Shown here: one piece after another, positions 54,235 to 63,278 of the stretch | Layout of the letters: the number at the start of each line of letters is the position of its first letter | How positions within the stretch are numbered: the stretch's first letter is position 1 | Assembly (NCBI RefSeq): GCF_946479885.1 | Contig: NZ_CAMLHM010000005.1 | Coordinates: 1 to 64,000, forward strand | From: an uncultured Devosia sp. | GTDB taxonomy: Bacteria > Pseudomonadota > Alphaproteobacteria > Rhizobiales > Devosiaceae | Length of the DNA stretch: 64,000 nt | Reading direction: 5' to 3' | Notes under the pieces: generated by a model | What the model was told of the DNA's origin: nothing | What the model saw: only the letters and a program-made list of their open reading frames with translations | The model's database searches: none | Made by a program: the position numbers and the translations under genes

Positions 54235-55515
54235 ATGATCCGCATTACCTCGCGGTGGCGCAACACGCTCGCCGTGGCCCTGACTGGCATCAGCCTGTTC
54301 AGCGTCACCGCCGCTTCGGCACTCGAAATTACGGTTTGGTGCTGGTCGCCGGAATTCAACGGCGCTGCCATGGCCGCGGCGGCCGAGGCCTATTCGAAGA
54401 TCAATCCGGATGTGACCATCAACGTTGTCGACTTCGACAAGGGCGCGATGGAACAGAAGCTGCAGACGCAGCTCGCCGCCGGCATCACCGACGACCTGCC
54501 CGATATCGTGCTGATCGAGGATTACGGCGCACAGAAGTACCTGCAGTCGTTCCCCGGCGCCTTCGAGCCGCTGAACTCGGTCCTGGATTACTCGCAGTTC
54601 GCTCCCTACAAGGTCGAGCTGGCCACCGTCGGCGACCAGACCTTCTCGGTGCCCTTCGACTCGGGCCTTACCGTTCTCTACTACCGCACCGACCTCCTGA
54701 CCGAAGCCGGCTATACCCGCGAAGACCTGACCAACATCACCTGGGACCGCTACATCGAGATCGGCAAGGACGTCGAGACCAAAACCGGCCACAAGATGAC
54801 CAGCCAGGACGTCGCCGACCCCGGCATCATCCGCATGATGATGCAGTCCGCCGGCAGCTGGTACTTCACGCCCGAAGGCGAACCCAACCTCGTTGGCAAC
54901 CCGGTGTTCAAGGCCGCGATGACGACGTTCCAGAACTACCTGCAGTCGGGCGTCTACAAGCCGACCTCGGGCTGGAACGACTACACTGCTGCCTTCATCG
55001 GCGGCGAAGTCGCCTCGATCAACTCCGCCGCCTGGATGGTTGGCGGTATCAAGGGCAATCCGGATCTGTCGGGCAAGTGGGGCATCGTTCCGCTGCCGGC
55101 GCTCACCGGTGTCGAAGGCGCGACCAACTACTCCAACTGGGGTGGTTCGAGCTGGTACGTGATCGCCAGCTCGCCGGAAGAAGAGAAGGCCGCGGCCATC
55201 GACTTCCTGAGCAAGGTCTGGGCCGGCGATGTCGACTTCTACCAGAAGATCCTGGTCGGCCAGGGCGCTGTCGGCTCCTGGATGCCTGCCCGCACGGGCG
55301 AAGCCTACAGCTCGTCTGACGAGTTCTTCTCGGGTCAGCCCATCTGGGCCGATTTCTCCGACTGGCTCGGCAAGATCCCCGGCGTGAACTATGGCCTGTT
55401 CACCAACGAAGCCGACGAGGCCGTGAAGGCCCAGCTTCCGGCTCTGGCCGAAGGCGCCAATGTCGACGAAGTCATCGCTGCAATCGACGCCCAGCTGCGT
55501 CAGCAGATTCAGTAA
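54235..55515 (+). CDS. Extracellular sugar-binding protein of ABC transporter
   Basis: Periplasmic binding protein of 426 residues (family 1 SBP). A Sec signal peptide covers about residues 1-29, with cleavage near ASA-LEI. The mature protein has ITVWCWSPEFNG, LPDIVLIEDYGAQKYL and SVPFDSGLTVLYYRTDL as in MalE-like proteins. GGGAGGA lies just upstream of the ATG. First gene of the importer operon behind the AraC regulator. The substrate is unknown; the downstream Gfo/Idh-AKR fusion suggests a sugar that is oxidised or reduced inside the cell. Confidence 0.94.
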   Translation: MIRITSRWRNTLAVALTGISLFSVTAASALEITVWCWSPEFNGAAMAAAAEAYSKINPDVTINVVDFDKGAMEQKLQTQLAAGITDDLPDIVLIEDYGAQKYLQSFPGAFEPLNSVLDYSQFAPYKVELATVGDQTFSVPFDSGLTVLYYRTDLLTEAGYTREDLTNITWDRYIEIGKDVETKTGHKMTSQDVADPGIIRMMMQSAGSWYFTPEGEPNLVGNPVFKAAMTTFQNYLQSGVYKPTSGWNDYTAAFIGGEVASINSAAWMVGGIKGNPDLSGKWGIVPLPALTGVEGATNYSNWGGSSWYVIASSPEEEKAAAIDFLSKVWAGDVDFYQKILVGQGAVGSWMPARTGEAYSSSDEFFSGQPIWADFSDWLGKIPGVNYGLFTNEADEAVKAQLPALAEGANVDEVIAAIDAQLRQQIQ

Positions 55516-55608
55516 CCTCCCGGGTGGAGCGGGCTCGACCCGCTCCGCTACGGCGGTCGCATCTTCGGATGCGGCCGCCCACTATCAGTGTTCGTGGGGA
55601 GACGGGGT

Positions 55609-56496
55609 ATGGCTGCATCGCGGTTGTCGCGCGGCGAAATTATCAATGGGTGGCTGTTCCTGGCGCCCACATTGTTGCTAGTCGGCATTTTTCTGGTCTT
55701 TCCGATCCTGTGGTCGCTCTGGATGAGCTTCCAGGTTGGTCGTGGCATGAATTTCAGTTTCGGCGGCCTGTCGAACATCATCCGGCTGACGCAGGACCCG
55801 GTGTTCCAGCGCGCGCTGGGCAATACTGTGCTGTTCTTCGTGATCCAGGTGCCGATCATGCTGACGCTCGCAGCGCTGATGGCCGTCGCCCTCAACGATC
55901 CGAGCCTGCGGTTCCGCGGCCTGTTCCGCACGGCAATCTTCCTGCCCTGCGTGGCGTCGCTGGTGGCCTATTCGGCGCTGTTCAAGTCGATGTTTGCCGA
56001 TGCGGGCCTGGTCAACAATGCCCTCATGTCACTTCACCTGATCAACGAGCCCATCTATTGGATCCGCGATCCGTTCTGGGCGAAGGTTCTGGTCATCACC
56101 GCCATCACCTGGCGCTGGACCGGCTACAACATGATCTTCTACTTGGCGGCGCTGCAGAACATCGACCGGTCGATCTATGAAGTGGCGCGGATCGATGGCG
56201 TGCCGGCCTGGGCTCGCTTCACCCAGATCACCATTCCCATGCTCAAGCCGGTGATCCTGTTCACCTCGGTGACCTCAACCATCGGTACGCTGCAGCTGTT
56301 CGACGAGGTGATGAACATCACCGAGGGCGGCCCCGCCGATGCGACGCTCACCCTGTCGCTCTATATCTACAACCTGACTTTCCGCTTCATGCCGAACTTC
56401 GGTTATGCCGCGACGGTCTCCTACGTCATCGTGGTGGCCGTGGCGATCCTGAGCCTGGTGCAGTTCTACATCGCACGCGACCGGAGGGCGTCATGA
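55609..56496 (+). CDS. Sugar ABC transporter permease, MalF type
   Basis: Inner-membrane permease of 295 residues with six helices and the EAA loop YEVARIDGVPAWARFTQIT. The ATG at 55609 has GGGGAG upstream and gives the normal N terminus; the frame is open to 55588. It overlaps the next permease by 4 bases. It partners the MalG-type protein at 56493. Confidence 0.93.
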   Translation: MAASRLSRGEIINGWLFLAPTLLLVGIFLVFPILWSLWMSFQVGRGMNFSFGGLSNIIRLTQDPVFQRALGNTVLFFVIQVPIMLTLAALMAVALNDPSLRFRGLFRTAIFLPCVASLVAYSALFKSMFADAGLVNNALMSLHLINEPIYWIRDPFWAKVLVITAITWRWTGYNMIFYLAALQNIDRSIYEVARIDGVPAWARFTQITIPMLKPVILFTSVTSTIGTLQLFDEVMNITEGGPADATLTLSLYIYNLTFRFMPNFGYAATVSYVIVVAVAILSLVQFYIARDRRAS

Positions 56497-57305
56497 ACAC
56501 CAACGCAATCGGTCGCGCACTGACCTATGCCGGGCTGAGCCTGGTCGCCTTTATCTCCGTGTTTCCGTTCCTTTGGATGATCATCGGGGCGACGAACACG
56601 TCGGCGGACGTCAATATCGGCAAGCTCAGCTTCGGCTCTGCCTTCCAGGACAACATTGCCCACTTCTTCTCGCTGTTTGATGTGCCGCGCGTGCTGCTCA
56701 ATACGGCGGGCTTGGCCCTTGCCGGCACAGTGCTGACCCTGACGGTCTGCTCGCTGGCCGGCTACGCTTTCGAAGTGTTCCGCAACCGCTTCAGCGAAAA
56801 GATCTTCGCGCTGTTCCTGGTTATGCTGTCCATTCCGTTCTCGGCGCTGATGATCCCGCTCTTCATCATGATTTCGCGTGCCGGGCTTATCAACACCTTC
56901 GTGGGCGTACTGCTGCCAAGCATCGCCTCGATCTTCATCATCTTCTATTTCCGCCAGGCGACGAAGGCCTTCCCCCACGAGCTGCGCGACGCAGCGCGGA
57001 TCGACGGCCTCCGGGAATGGCAGATTTTCCTGCATGTTTATGTGCCGGTGATGCGCCCGACCTATGCGGCGGCAACGATCATCGTGTTCATGTCGAACTG
57101 GAACAACTATCTGTGGCCGCTCATCGTTCTGCAATCGAACGACAACAAGGTCATCACCTTGATCGTCTCGTCGATGCGATCGGGCTACAATCCGCAGCAG
57201 GGCGCGATCATGGTCGCAACCATCATCGCCACCCTGCCCACCCTCCTCATCTTCTTCCTGCTGCAGCGACGGTTCGTCGAAGGCATGCTGGGCGCGGTCA
57301 AATAA
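56493..57305 (+). CDS. Sugar ABC transporter permease, MalG type
   Basis: Second permease of the importer, 270 residues, six helices, EAA loop RDAARIDGLREWQIF followed by WNNYLWPLIVL. It resembles the cut permease at the start of the window, so the two importers belong to the same subfamily. Translationally coupled to the upstream permease by an ATGA overlap. Confidence 0.93.
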   Translation: MNTNAIGRALTYAGLSLVAFISVFPFLWMIIGATNTSADVNIGKLSFGSAFQDNIAHFFSLFDVPRVLLNTAGLALAGTVLTLTVCSLAGYAFEVFRNRFSEKIFALFLVMLSIPFSALMIPLFIMISRAGLINTFVGVLLPSIASIFIIFYFRQATKAFPHELRDAARIDGLREWQIFLHVYVPVMRPTYAAATIIVFMSNWNNYLWPLIVLQSNDNKVITLIVSSMRSGYNPQQGAIMVATIIATLPTLLIFFLLQRRFVEGMLGAVK

Positions 57306-57317
57306 GGTGCATTTCGC

Positions 57318-58397
57318 ATGAGCAGCTTAAAACTTAGAAGTGTGCGCAAATCCTACGGTTCGGTCGAAGTCATCAAGGGCGTCGACCTCGACATCGCCAG
57401 CAAAGAGTTCGTTGTTTTCGTGGGCCCCTCGGGCTGCGGCAAGTCGACCCTGCTGCGGATGATTGCCGGTCTCGAGCCGATCACCGAGGGTGATCTCGAA
57501 ATCGGCGGCCAGCGCATGAACGATGTCGATCCGAGCAAGCGAGGCATCGCCATGGTGTTCCAGTCCTATGCGCTCTATCCGCATATGACGGTGCGCGAGA
57601 ATATGGGCTTTGCCTTGAAATTTGCCGGCGTGAGCAAGGAGCAGATCGCCAGGCAGGTCAATGATGCGGCCCGCATCCTGGCGCTCGAGCCGCTGCTCGA
57701 CCGCCTGCCAAAACAGCTGTCGGGCGGCCAGCGCCAGCGCGTTGCCATCGGTCGCGCCATCGTGCGTAACCCGCAGGTGTTCCTGTTCGACGAACCGCTG
57801 TCCAACCTCGATGCCGAGCTGCGTGTGCATATGCGCATCGAGATCGCGCGCCTCCACAAGGAGCTGCAGACCACCATCATCTACGTGACCCATGACCAGG
57901 TCGAGGCCATGACCCTGGCCGATACCATCGTGGTGCTGCGTGATGGCGTCATCGAGCAGGTCGGCAGCCCGCTCGATCTCTACGACGAGCCCGCCAACCA
58001 GTTCGTGGCCGGCTTCATCGGCTCGCCACGCATGAACTTCCTCGCCGCGACCATCGTTGAGAAGACCGGCGCCAGCGCCACGGTCGAGCTCAAGAACCAT
58101 GCGGGCGGGCGCCTCACCCTGCCCGTCGTCGGCGGCGCCGTCGGTGACCAGGTCACCCTGGGTGTCCGCGCCGAACATTTCGGCCTGGCGGGCGCCGGCA
58201 ATGTCGACGTTAGCCTCGATGTCGACGTGGCCGAGCATTTGGGGTCAACCAGCTACGTCTATGCCAATGCCGGCGGCGAGTCGCTGGTGATCGAGCGCGA
58301 GGAATCGCGCCACGAGAACGGCAATGAGCGGATCACCGTCTCGATCAGCGCTGCCAAGGCCTACCTTTTCGACAGCAAGGGCAGCCGCCTGCGCTGA
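57318..58397 (+). CDS. Sugar ABC transporter ATPase, UgpC/MsmK type
   Basis: ATPase of 359 residues with GPSGCGKST, LSGGQRQRVAIGRA, FLFDEPLSNLD and YVTHDQ, followed by a MalK-type regulatory domain. It is very similar in the ATPase part to the protein at 2888. AGGTG precedes the ATG. It energises the permease pair upstream. Confidence 0.95.
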   Translation: MSSLKLRSVRKSYGSVEVIKGVDLDIASKEFVVFVGPSGCGKSTLLRMIAGLEPITEGDLEIGGQRMNDVDPSKRGIAMVFQSYALYPHMTVRENMGFALKFAGVSKEQIARQVNDAARILALEPLLDRLPKQLSGGQRQRVAIGRAIVRNPQVFLFDEPLSNLDAELRVHMRIEIARLHKELQTTIIYVTHDQVEAMTLADTIVVLRDGVIEQVGSPLDLYDEPANQFVAGFIGSPRMNFLAATIVEKTGASATVELKNHAGGRLTLPVVGGAVGDQVTLGVRAEHFGLAGAGNVDVSLDVDVAEHLGSTSYVYANAGGESLVIEREESRHENGNERITVSISAAKAYLFDSKGSRLR

Positions 58398-58418
58398 TTA
58401 CCACCATACACGGTCCAG

Positions 58419-58476
58419 TCCCGCGCAGGCGGGATTGGCCGTCACCCGGCAAGCCAAATTCCCGCCTTCGCGGGAA
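58419..58476. repeat. Pair of REP-like hairpins
   Basis: Two short palindromes built on the same CCCGC/GCGGG core: TCCCGC-GCAG-GCGGGA (58419-58434) and TTCCCGC-CTTC-GCGGGAA (58459-58476). They lie between the ATPase and the fusion oxidoreductase gene. Such GCGGGAA hairpins are common dispersed intergenic elements in alphaproteobacteria; they may also weaken transcription into the next gene. Confidence 0.6.
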
Positions 58477-58519
58477 CGACCGGGTTTGAACGACACTCTT
58501 TTTGCAAGGACCAATCAAT

Positions 58520-60523
58520 ATGTCTGAGAAAATCCGCTGGGGTATCATCGGGCCCGGCAGCATTGCCAAGGCCTTCCGCGACGGAGTTGCCGGCTCCAAG
58601 CATGGCGTGCTGGAAGCGATTGCGACGCGCGATCCGAGCAAGCCGAACCTCGCCACCGATTTCCCCGGCATCCGCGTGGTCAAGGGCTACGAAGCGCTGC
58701 TGGCCGATCCCAATATCGATGCGGTCTATATTGCAGTGCCGCATACCGGCCATGCCGAATGGGCCATCAAGGCCGCCGAGGCAGGCAAGCACGTGCTGGT
58801 CGAGAAGCCGCTGGCACTGTCGGCCCACGAAGCCGATGCCGTGTTCCACGCCCATCGCAAGGCCGGCACCTTTGCCGGCGAAGCCTTCATGTATCGCCTG
58901 CACCCGCAGACGGCCAAGATCATCGAGCTGGTCAAGTCGGGGACCATCGGCGAAATCAGGATGATCCAGTCCAGCTTCGGCTTCAACATGGGCAAGTTCC
59001 AGCCGCAGCACCGCCTGTTCGCCTCGCAGCTGGCTGGTGGTGGCATCATGGACGTCGGGTGCTACCCGGTGTCGATGGCCCGCCTGATTGCCGGTGCCGT
59101 CGCCGGTAAGGGCTTTGCCGACCCGGTCAAGGTGTCGGGCACGGCGCAGCTCAACGCCGAAGGCACCGACGACTACGCCGCCGCCGTGCTGACCTTCGGC
59201 AACGGTATCGTCGCCCAGGTGTCCTGCGCCGTGATGGCCAATCTGGACAACGTGCTGCGCATCCATGGCTCGGAAGGCCGCATCGAAGTGCCGGACTTCT
59301 GGTTTGCCGGCGGCAATCGCGACCAGGGCCTGGGCAAGATCGACATCATCAAGGGCGGCAAGACCGAGACGGTCAGCGTCAACGAATCGGCCCATGTCTA
59401 TTCGTTCGAGGCCGACGCCGCGTCACTCGCCATCCTCGAAAAGCGCCAGGAATTCTCGGCCCCTGGCATGAGCTGGGCCGATACCCTGGGCAACCTTCGG
59501 GTGCTGGATGCCTGGCGCAAGGATGCGGGCATCGAGTTCTCGGTCGAGAAATCGGTCAACCGCGTCAACACGCTCGATAACCGCAAGCTCGGCCCCAATA
59601 CGGGCGTCATCCCCAAGCGCTCCATTCCGGGCCTCTCCAAGCAGGCGTCGGCCGTGGCGCTTGGCTTTGAAGACTTCAAGACCTTCTCGTCCGGCGCCAT
59701 CCTGCTCGACGCCTTCTGGGAGCGCGGTGGCAATATCTTCGACACCGCCTTCATCTATGCCGGTGGCTATACCGAAAAGCTGTTCGGCGAATGGCACAAG
59801 AGCCGCGGCACCCGCGAAGGCGCCGTGCTGATCGGCAAGGGTGCCCATAGCCCGCTGGTCTATCCCGACGTCATCGCCAAGCAGCTGACCCAGTCGCTTG
59901 ATCGCCTGCAGACCGACTATGTCGATGTGTATTTCATGCATCGCGACAATGCCGAGGTGCCGGTGGGCGAGTTCATCGATGCCATGGATGCCGAGGTCAA
60001 GAAGGGCCGCATCCGTGGGCCGTTCGGTGGCTCGAACTGGACCAAGGAGCGCTTCGACGAGGCCGTGGCCTATGCCGAACGCACGGGCAAGACCAAGCCG
60101 ATGGCACTGAGCAACAACTTTGCGCTCAGTGAAATGCTGGTCCCGATCTGGGATGGCTGCGTCACCTCCTCCACCGACGCGTGGAAGAAGTGGCTCAAGG
60201 AGAAGCAGGTCACCAACTTCTCCTGGTCCAGCCAGGGCCGCGGCTTCTTCACCGACCGTGCCGGTCGCGACAAGACCGACAATGAGGAACTGGTGCGCTG
60301 CTGGTACAACGACAAGAACTTCGCCCGTCGTGACCGCGCCATCGAGCTGGCGCAAAAGCTGGGCCACAGCCCGATCCATGTGGCACTGGCCTTCGTGCTG
60401 GCGCAGGACTTCCCGTCCATCCCCCTGATCGGCCCGCGCACCCTGGCCGAGCTGGACGACAGCCTCAAGACCTTCGACTTCAAGCTGACGCCAGAGCAGG
60501 TTGCCTGGCTCGACAACGGCTAA
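58520..60523 (+). CDS. Gfo/Idh oxidoreductase fused to aldo/keto reductase
   Basis: Bifunctional protein of 667 residues. Residues about 1-335 are a Gfo/Idh dehydrogenase (WGIIGPGSIAKAF, VEKPLALS). From about residue 355 there is a complete aldo/keto reductase with its catalytic tetrad: Asp and Tyr in NIFDTAFIYAGGY, Lys in VLIGKGAH and His in YFMHRDN. The ATG at 58520 has AAGGA upstream; the frame is open to 58502. The two halves could oxidise and reduce the same sugar with one cofactor, epimerising it. It ends the importer operon, just before a terminator. Confidence 0.9.
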   Translation: MSEKIRWGIIGPGSIAKAFRDGVAGSKHGVLEAIATRDPSKPNLATDFPGIRVVKGYEALLADPNIDAVYIAVPHTGHAEWAIKAAEAGKHVLVEKPLALSAHEADAVFHAHRKAGTFAGEAFMYRLHPQTAKIIELVKSGTIGEIRMIQSSFGFNMGKFQPQHRLFASQLAGGGIMDVGCYPVSMARLIAGAVAGKGFADPVKVSGTAQLNAEGTDDYAAAVLTFGNGIVAQVSCAVMANLDNVLRIHGSEGRIEVPDFWFAGGNRDQGLGKIDIIKGGKTETVSVNESAHVYSFEADAASLAILEKRQEFSAPGMSWADTLGNLRVLDAWRKDAGIEFSVEKSVNRVNTLDNRKLGPNTGVIPKRSIPGLSKQASAVALGFEDFKTFSSGAILLDAFWERGGNIFDTAFIYAGGYTEKLFGEWHKSRGTREGAVLIGKGAHSPLVYPDVIAKQLTQSLDRLQTDYVDVYFMHRDNAEVPVGEFIDAMDAEVKKGRIRGPFGGSNWTKERFDEAVAYAERTGKTKPMALSNNFALSEMLVPIWDGCVTSSTDAWKKWLKEKQVTNFSWSSQGRGFFTDRAGRDKTDNEELVRCWYNDKNFARRDRAIELAQKLGHSPIHVALAFVLAQDFPSIPLIGPRTLAELDDSLKTFDFKLTPEQVAWLDNG

Positions 60524-60531
60524 CACTTCCG

Positions 60532-60560
60532 AAAGGGCCCCGCGGGGCCCTTTCTCCTGT
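60532..60560 (+). terminator. Rho-independent terminator
   Basis: GGGCCCC/GGGGCCC hairpin around CG with an AAA before it and TTTCTCCTGTTT after it, 9 bases past the stop of the fusion gene. It ends the sugar importer operon. Confidence 0.8.
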
Positions 60561-60750
60561 TTGGTACCGCGGCATCTGCGGACGGTCAGGAAATGGACGG
60601 GCCGGAATGGGTTGGAGAGGTGACTGTCTGGTTCTGGCGCAAATGAGCCGCAGTCGGCCCTTCTCGCCAAAAGCATGTGTTGACCAGATACAGGTGACGG
60701 CCTACCAGTTGCTGCATGAAGATTGAAAAAGGCTTCGTTGTAGTAGGTGG

Positions 60751-60797
60751 GCGCATGGGCACGGCAGCATAGCTGCCAGGCGAAAGCACCCATGCGC
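60751..60797 (+). ncRNA. Predicted three-way-junction RNA, unknown
   Basis: The outer stem GCGCATGGG (60751-60759) pairs perfectly with CCCATGCGC (60789-60797). Inside are two hairpins: GGCAGC-ATA-GCTGCC (60763-60777) and a GAAA tetraloop closed by GC/GC (60780-60787). An intrinsic terminator follows 10 bases later. This may be the 3' part of a small RNA or a leader controlling the MFS gene; it matches no riboswitch I recognise. Confidence 0.5.
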
Positions 60798-60806
60798 GGA
60801 GAAATC

Positions 60807-60827
60807 AGCCCCCAAGCGGGGCTTTTT
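60807..60827 (+). terminator. Rho-independent terminator or attenuator before MFS gene
   Basis: AGCCCC (60807-60812), loop CAAGC, GGGGCT, then a run of six T (the last stem base included). It lies only about 39 bases upstream of the likely MFS start, so it would either end a small RNA or act as an attenuator. Confidence 0.75.
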
Positions 60828-60865
60828 TATTGCCCGTCCACTCTTCAAGCCTAGCGGTCATCATT

Positions 60866-62059
60866 GTGCGAACTGCATCATCCAAACCTCGTCTTTCGAC
60901 GCTGATCCTGTTGTCGGCACTTGCCATTCTACCAATCAATTTCTTTCTGCCCTCACTGCCGGGCATGGCAACTGAGTTCGATGTCGCCTACGGGATTATG
61001 GGCCTTTCCCTGGCAGCCTATGCTGGCGTGTCTGCATGCCTCCAACTTGTTCTTGGTCCCCTTTCCGACCGGTTCGGTCGCCGCCCGGTGGTTCTTTCGG
61101 CACTGGCGATCTTCATCGTGGCGACGATCGGTTGCGCCATGGCTCCCGATGCGTGGACCTTCCTCGCCTGCCGGATGGTCCAAGCCGTAATTGCCCCGAC
61201 ATATGCGGTATCGCTTGCCACGATCCGCGACACCACCAGCAGGGAGCAGGCAGCAGGTCAGTTTGGCTATCTGGCCATGGCGTGGGCTATCGCGCCCATG
61301 CTCGGGCCGACAATTGGTGGACTGCTGGATCAGGCGCTCGGTTGGAGAGCCAGCTTCTATGTGCTGGCGTTCTTTGGGGCTGCGGTTCTGGCCTTGTGCT
61401 GGACCGATCTGGGGGAAACGAACCTCACGCCATCGAACACCATGGCCGAACAGTATCGGGCCTATCCCGAACTCCTCGGCTCGAAGCGCTTCTGGGCGTA
61501 CTGCATCTGCGCGGCCTTCTCGGTTGGTGCCTTCTACGCTTTCCTGGCCGGGGCTCCGCTGGCGGCTTTGGCCTTTGATCTGTCGCCGGCGGTTCTCGGT
61601 CTTTACATGGGCTCGATTACCGGTGGCTTCATGGCCGGCAGCTTTCTAGCGGGGCGGCTCGCTGGCAAGTTACCGTTGGTCACAATATTGGTTGCCGGAC
61701 GAACCGTGGCCTGCATCGGCCTTCTGTTCGGCCTCGTCCTGTATGGTGCGGGCGTCGGTCATGTGCTGGCATTGTTTGGGCCTTGCCTGTTTGTTGGTCT
61801 GTCAAACGGCCTCACACAACCGAGCGCTAGCGCTGGAGCGATTTCAGTTCGCTCGACACACACGGGAAGTGCCGCCGGTCTGGCCAGTGCGATTACGGTC
61901 GCTGGGGCCTCCGTCATGGCTGCCTTCGCGGGCGCGGTCTTGACCGAAGAGAATGCCCGGCCTGGCCTGTTCCTCGTAATGCTGGCCTCAGCGGCCGTTG
62001 CCCTAAGCGCAGCCTTACTCGCCCGAAATCTCGATAGCACTGCGCCCAGGTCAACATAA
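60866..62059 (+). CDS. MFS multidrug efflux transporter, Bcr/CflA type
   Basis: Inner-membrane transporter of 397 residues with 12 predicted helices. The MFS motif between helices 2 and 3 is visible as LGPLSDRFGRRPV. The sequence matches the Bcr/CflA drug-resistance subfamily, which uses the proton gradient to expel drugs or metabolites. The frame is open from a TTG at 60830, but that lies on the terminator's tail; the GTG at 60866 (MRTASSKPRL) is more likely, although it has no clear ribosome site. The Nudix gene follows after 18 bases. Confidence 0.88.
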   Translation: MRTASSKPRLSTLILLSALAILPINFFLPSLPGMATEFDVAYGIMGLSLAAYAGVSACLQLVLGPLSDRFGRRPVVLSALAIFIVATIGCAMAPDAWTFLACRMVQAVIAPTYAVSLATIRDTTSREQAAGQFGYLAMAWAIAPMLGPTIGGLLDQALGWRASFYVLAFFGAAVLALCWTDLGETNLTPSNTMAEQYRAYPELLGSKRFWAYCICAAFSVGAFYAFLAGAPLAALAFDLSPAVLGLYMGSITGGFMAGSFLAGRLAGKLPLVTILVAGRTVACIGLLFGLVLYGAGVGHVLALFGPCLFVGLSNGLTQPSASAGAISVRSTHTGSAAGLASAITVAGASVMAAFAGAVLTEENARPGLFLVMLASAAVALSAALLARNLDSTAPRST

Positions 62060-62077
62060 TCGAGGGAGAACCCGCCA

Positions 62078-62539
62078 ATGTCTGTCCAATCCTCCGCACA
62101 TCCTGTCGCTTCGGTTCTCGGCGTGGTCGTCCACGATGCCAACGTGCTTTTGGTTCGGCGGATCAATCCACCTGACGCTGGGAAATGGGGCTTTCCCGGC
62201 GGTTGGATTGATCCCGGGGAGACAATGGCGCAGGCCGCTGTGCGGGAGCTATTCGAAGAAACCCAGGTGCGAGCAGAAGCTCGGTGCGTGTTCAACGCAT
62301 TGGACGCGTTCGACTACGCCCAGGATGGGCTGCTGCGGCGGCAATTTGTGATGATCGCAGTGCTGTGCGTATGGGTTTCGGGAATCCCCATCGCTGGAGA
62401 CGACGCGACGGAGGCCGCATGGTTTCCAATTGCGAACTTATCGTCCCTGGAGGAGGTCAGCGAGGACGTTGATACTCTTGCTTATCAGGCGCTGAGGCTA
62501 ATGGGCCCGGGGAGCATGTCCGCTCTTGGGAACAGTTAA
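62078..62539 (+). CDS. Nudix hydrolase
   Basis: Hydrolase of 153 residues. The Nudix box is nearly complete, GGWIDPGETMAQAAVRELFEE, with the catalytic REL-x-EE intact; the glycine usually found two residues later is a glutamine. A GGGAGA site precedes the ATG. The family cleaves nucleoside diphosphates linked to other groups. It probably shares a transcript with the MFS pump; substrate unknown. Confidence 0.88.
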   Translation: MSVQSSAHPVASVLGVVVHDANVLLVRRINPPDAGKWGFPGGWIDPGETMAQAAVRELFEETQVRAEARCVFNALDAFDYAQDGLLRRQFVMIAVLCVWVSGIPIAGDDATEAAWFPIANLSSLEEVSEDVDTLAYQALRLMGPGSMSALGNS

Positions 62540-62819
62540 AGATCGTCCCCCTGTGTGAGATGGGGTCGAAAGCGGTCGCCATCCAAAACTTATCCCCGCC
62601 TGCAATGGCCCGTGCATACTCCTCCCATCCCCGCCACTCACGCGGTGCCGACGAAGCATCGGGCGGGGAGACTGGCAGCCGGGGTCGCCTGGCACCTGCG
62701 TGGATGCTGACCACCGGCCGGCGTGGCGACGAGGAGAGAGCGCAGGGTACGCGCCTCGTTTGCTGTTCCCAATCCCCGAAAGGGTGGCCGCTCGATGCGT
62801 GCGCAGGAAAAACCGGATC
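62540..62819 (+). other. Intergenic region without a supported gene
   Basis: Open frames exist on both strands, but none has a ribosome site, domain or protein-like composition. Dispersed-repeat DNA is possible, since such text recurs in spurious rhizobial ORFs, but no second copy is in this window. Confidence 0.4.
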
Positions 62820-62893
62820 GTGTGAAGCGGCTTTCGCCTCTTCAAAATACCAAACAGGCGGCGCAAGCCGCCGGGGCGAAAGCCGCTTCATAC
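62820..62893. repeat. Long inverted repeat with inner hairpin
   Basis: A 19-base arm at 62820-62838 pairs with 62875-62893 with one mismatch (core GAAGCGGCTTTCGCC / GGCGAAAGCCGCTTC). A second perfect hairpin, GGCGGC-GCAA-GCCGCC, lies inside at 62857-62872. No T run follows on either strand. Function unknown. Confidence 0.75.
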
Positions 62894-63068
62894 CGTGTTT
62901 GACGCGATAGGCGTCACCGCTTACCCGACAACCGCGGCCAGGCGGGGCTCTCGCTCGAACAGATTTTCTCCATCGTTCGCTGAGGACGCACAGTTACACC
63001 TTTGTGTCTACTTGCCCGGGCATGCCCCCTACCCTATGTTGTCAGTCGCGGAGCTATAGTTCCGCGTA

Positions 63069-63211
63069 GTTCTCAGGGCGGGGTGCAATTCCCCACCGGC
63101 GGTAAAGGCGGCAACGCCAAGCCCGCGAGCGCCTTCGGACCGTCAGGTCCTTGGGGTCAGCAGATCCGGTGTAATTCCGGAGCCGACGGTATAGTCCGGA
63201 TGAAAGAGAAC
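63069..63211 (+). promoter_or_regulatory. FMN riboswitch (RFN element)
   Basis: The conserved RFN blocks are present in order: GTTCTC (63069-63074), CAGGGCGGGGTGCAATTCCC, ACCGGCGGTAA, AAGCCCGCGAGC, GGTCAGCAGATCCGGTG, TTCCGGAGCCGACGG, TATAGTCCGGATGAAAGA, and the closing GAGAAC (63206-63211), which pairs with the first block. It binds FMN and should reduce expression of the riboflavin transporter gene downstream when FMN is plentiful. Confidence 0.96.
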
Positions 63212-63278
63212 GGGACCAACGCTGGCTTGCCGGCGTCCGCACCCCATTTCGGGCCGGACGCGGCATCGGCGAGACTTC

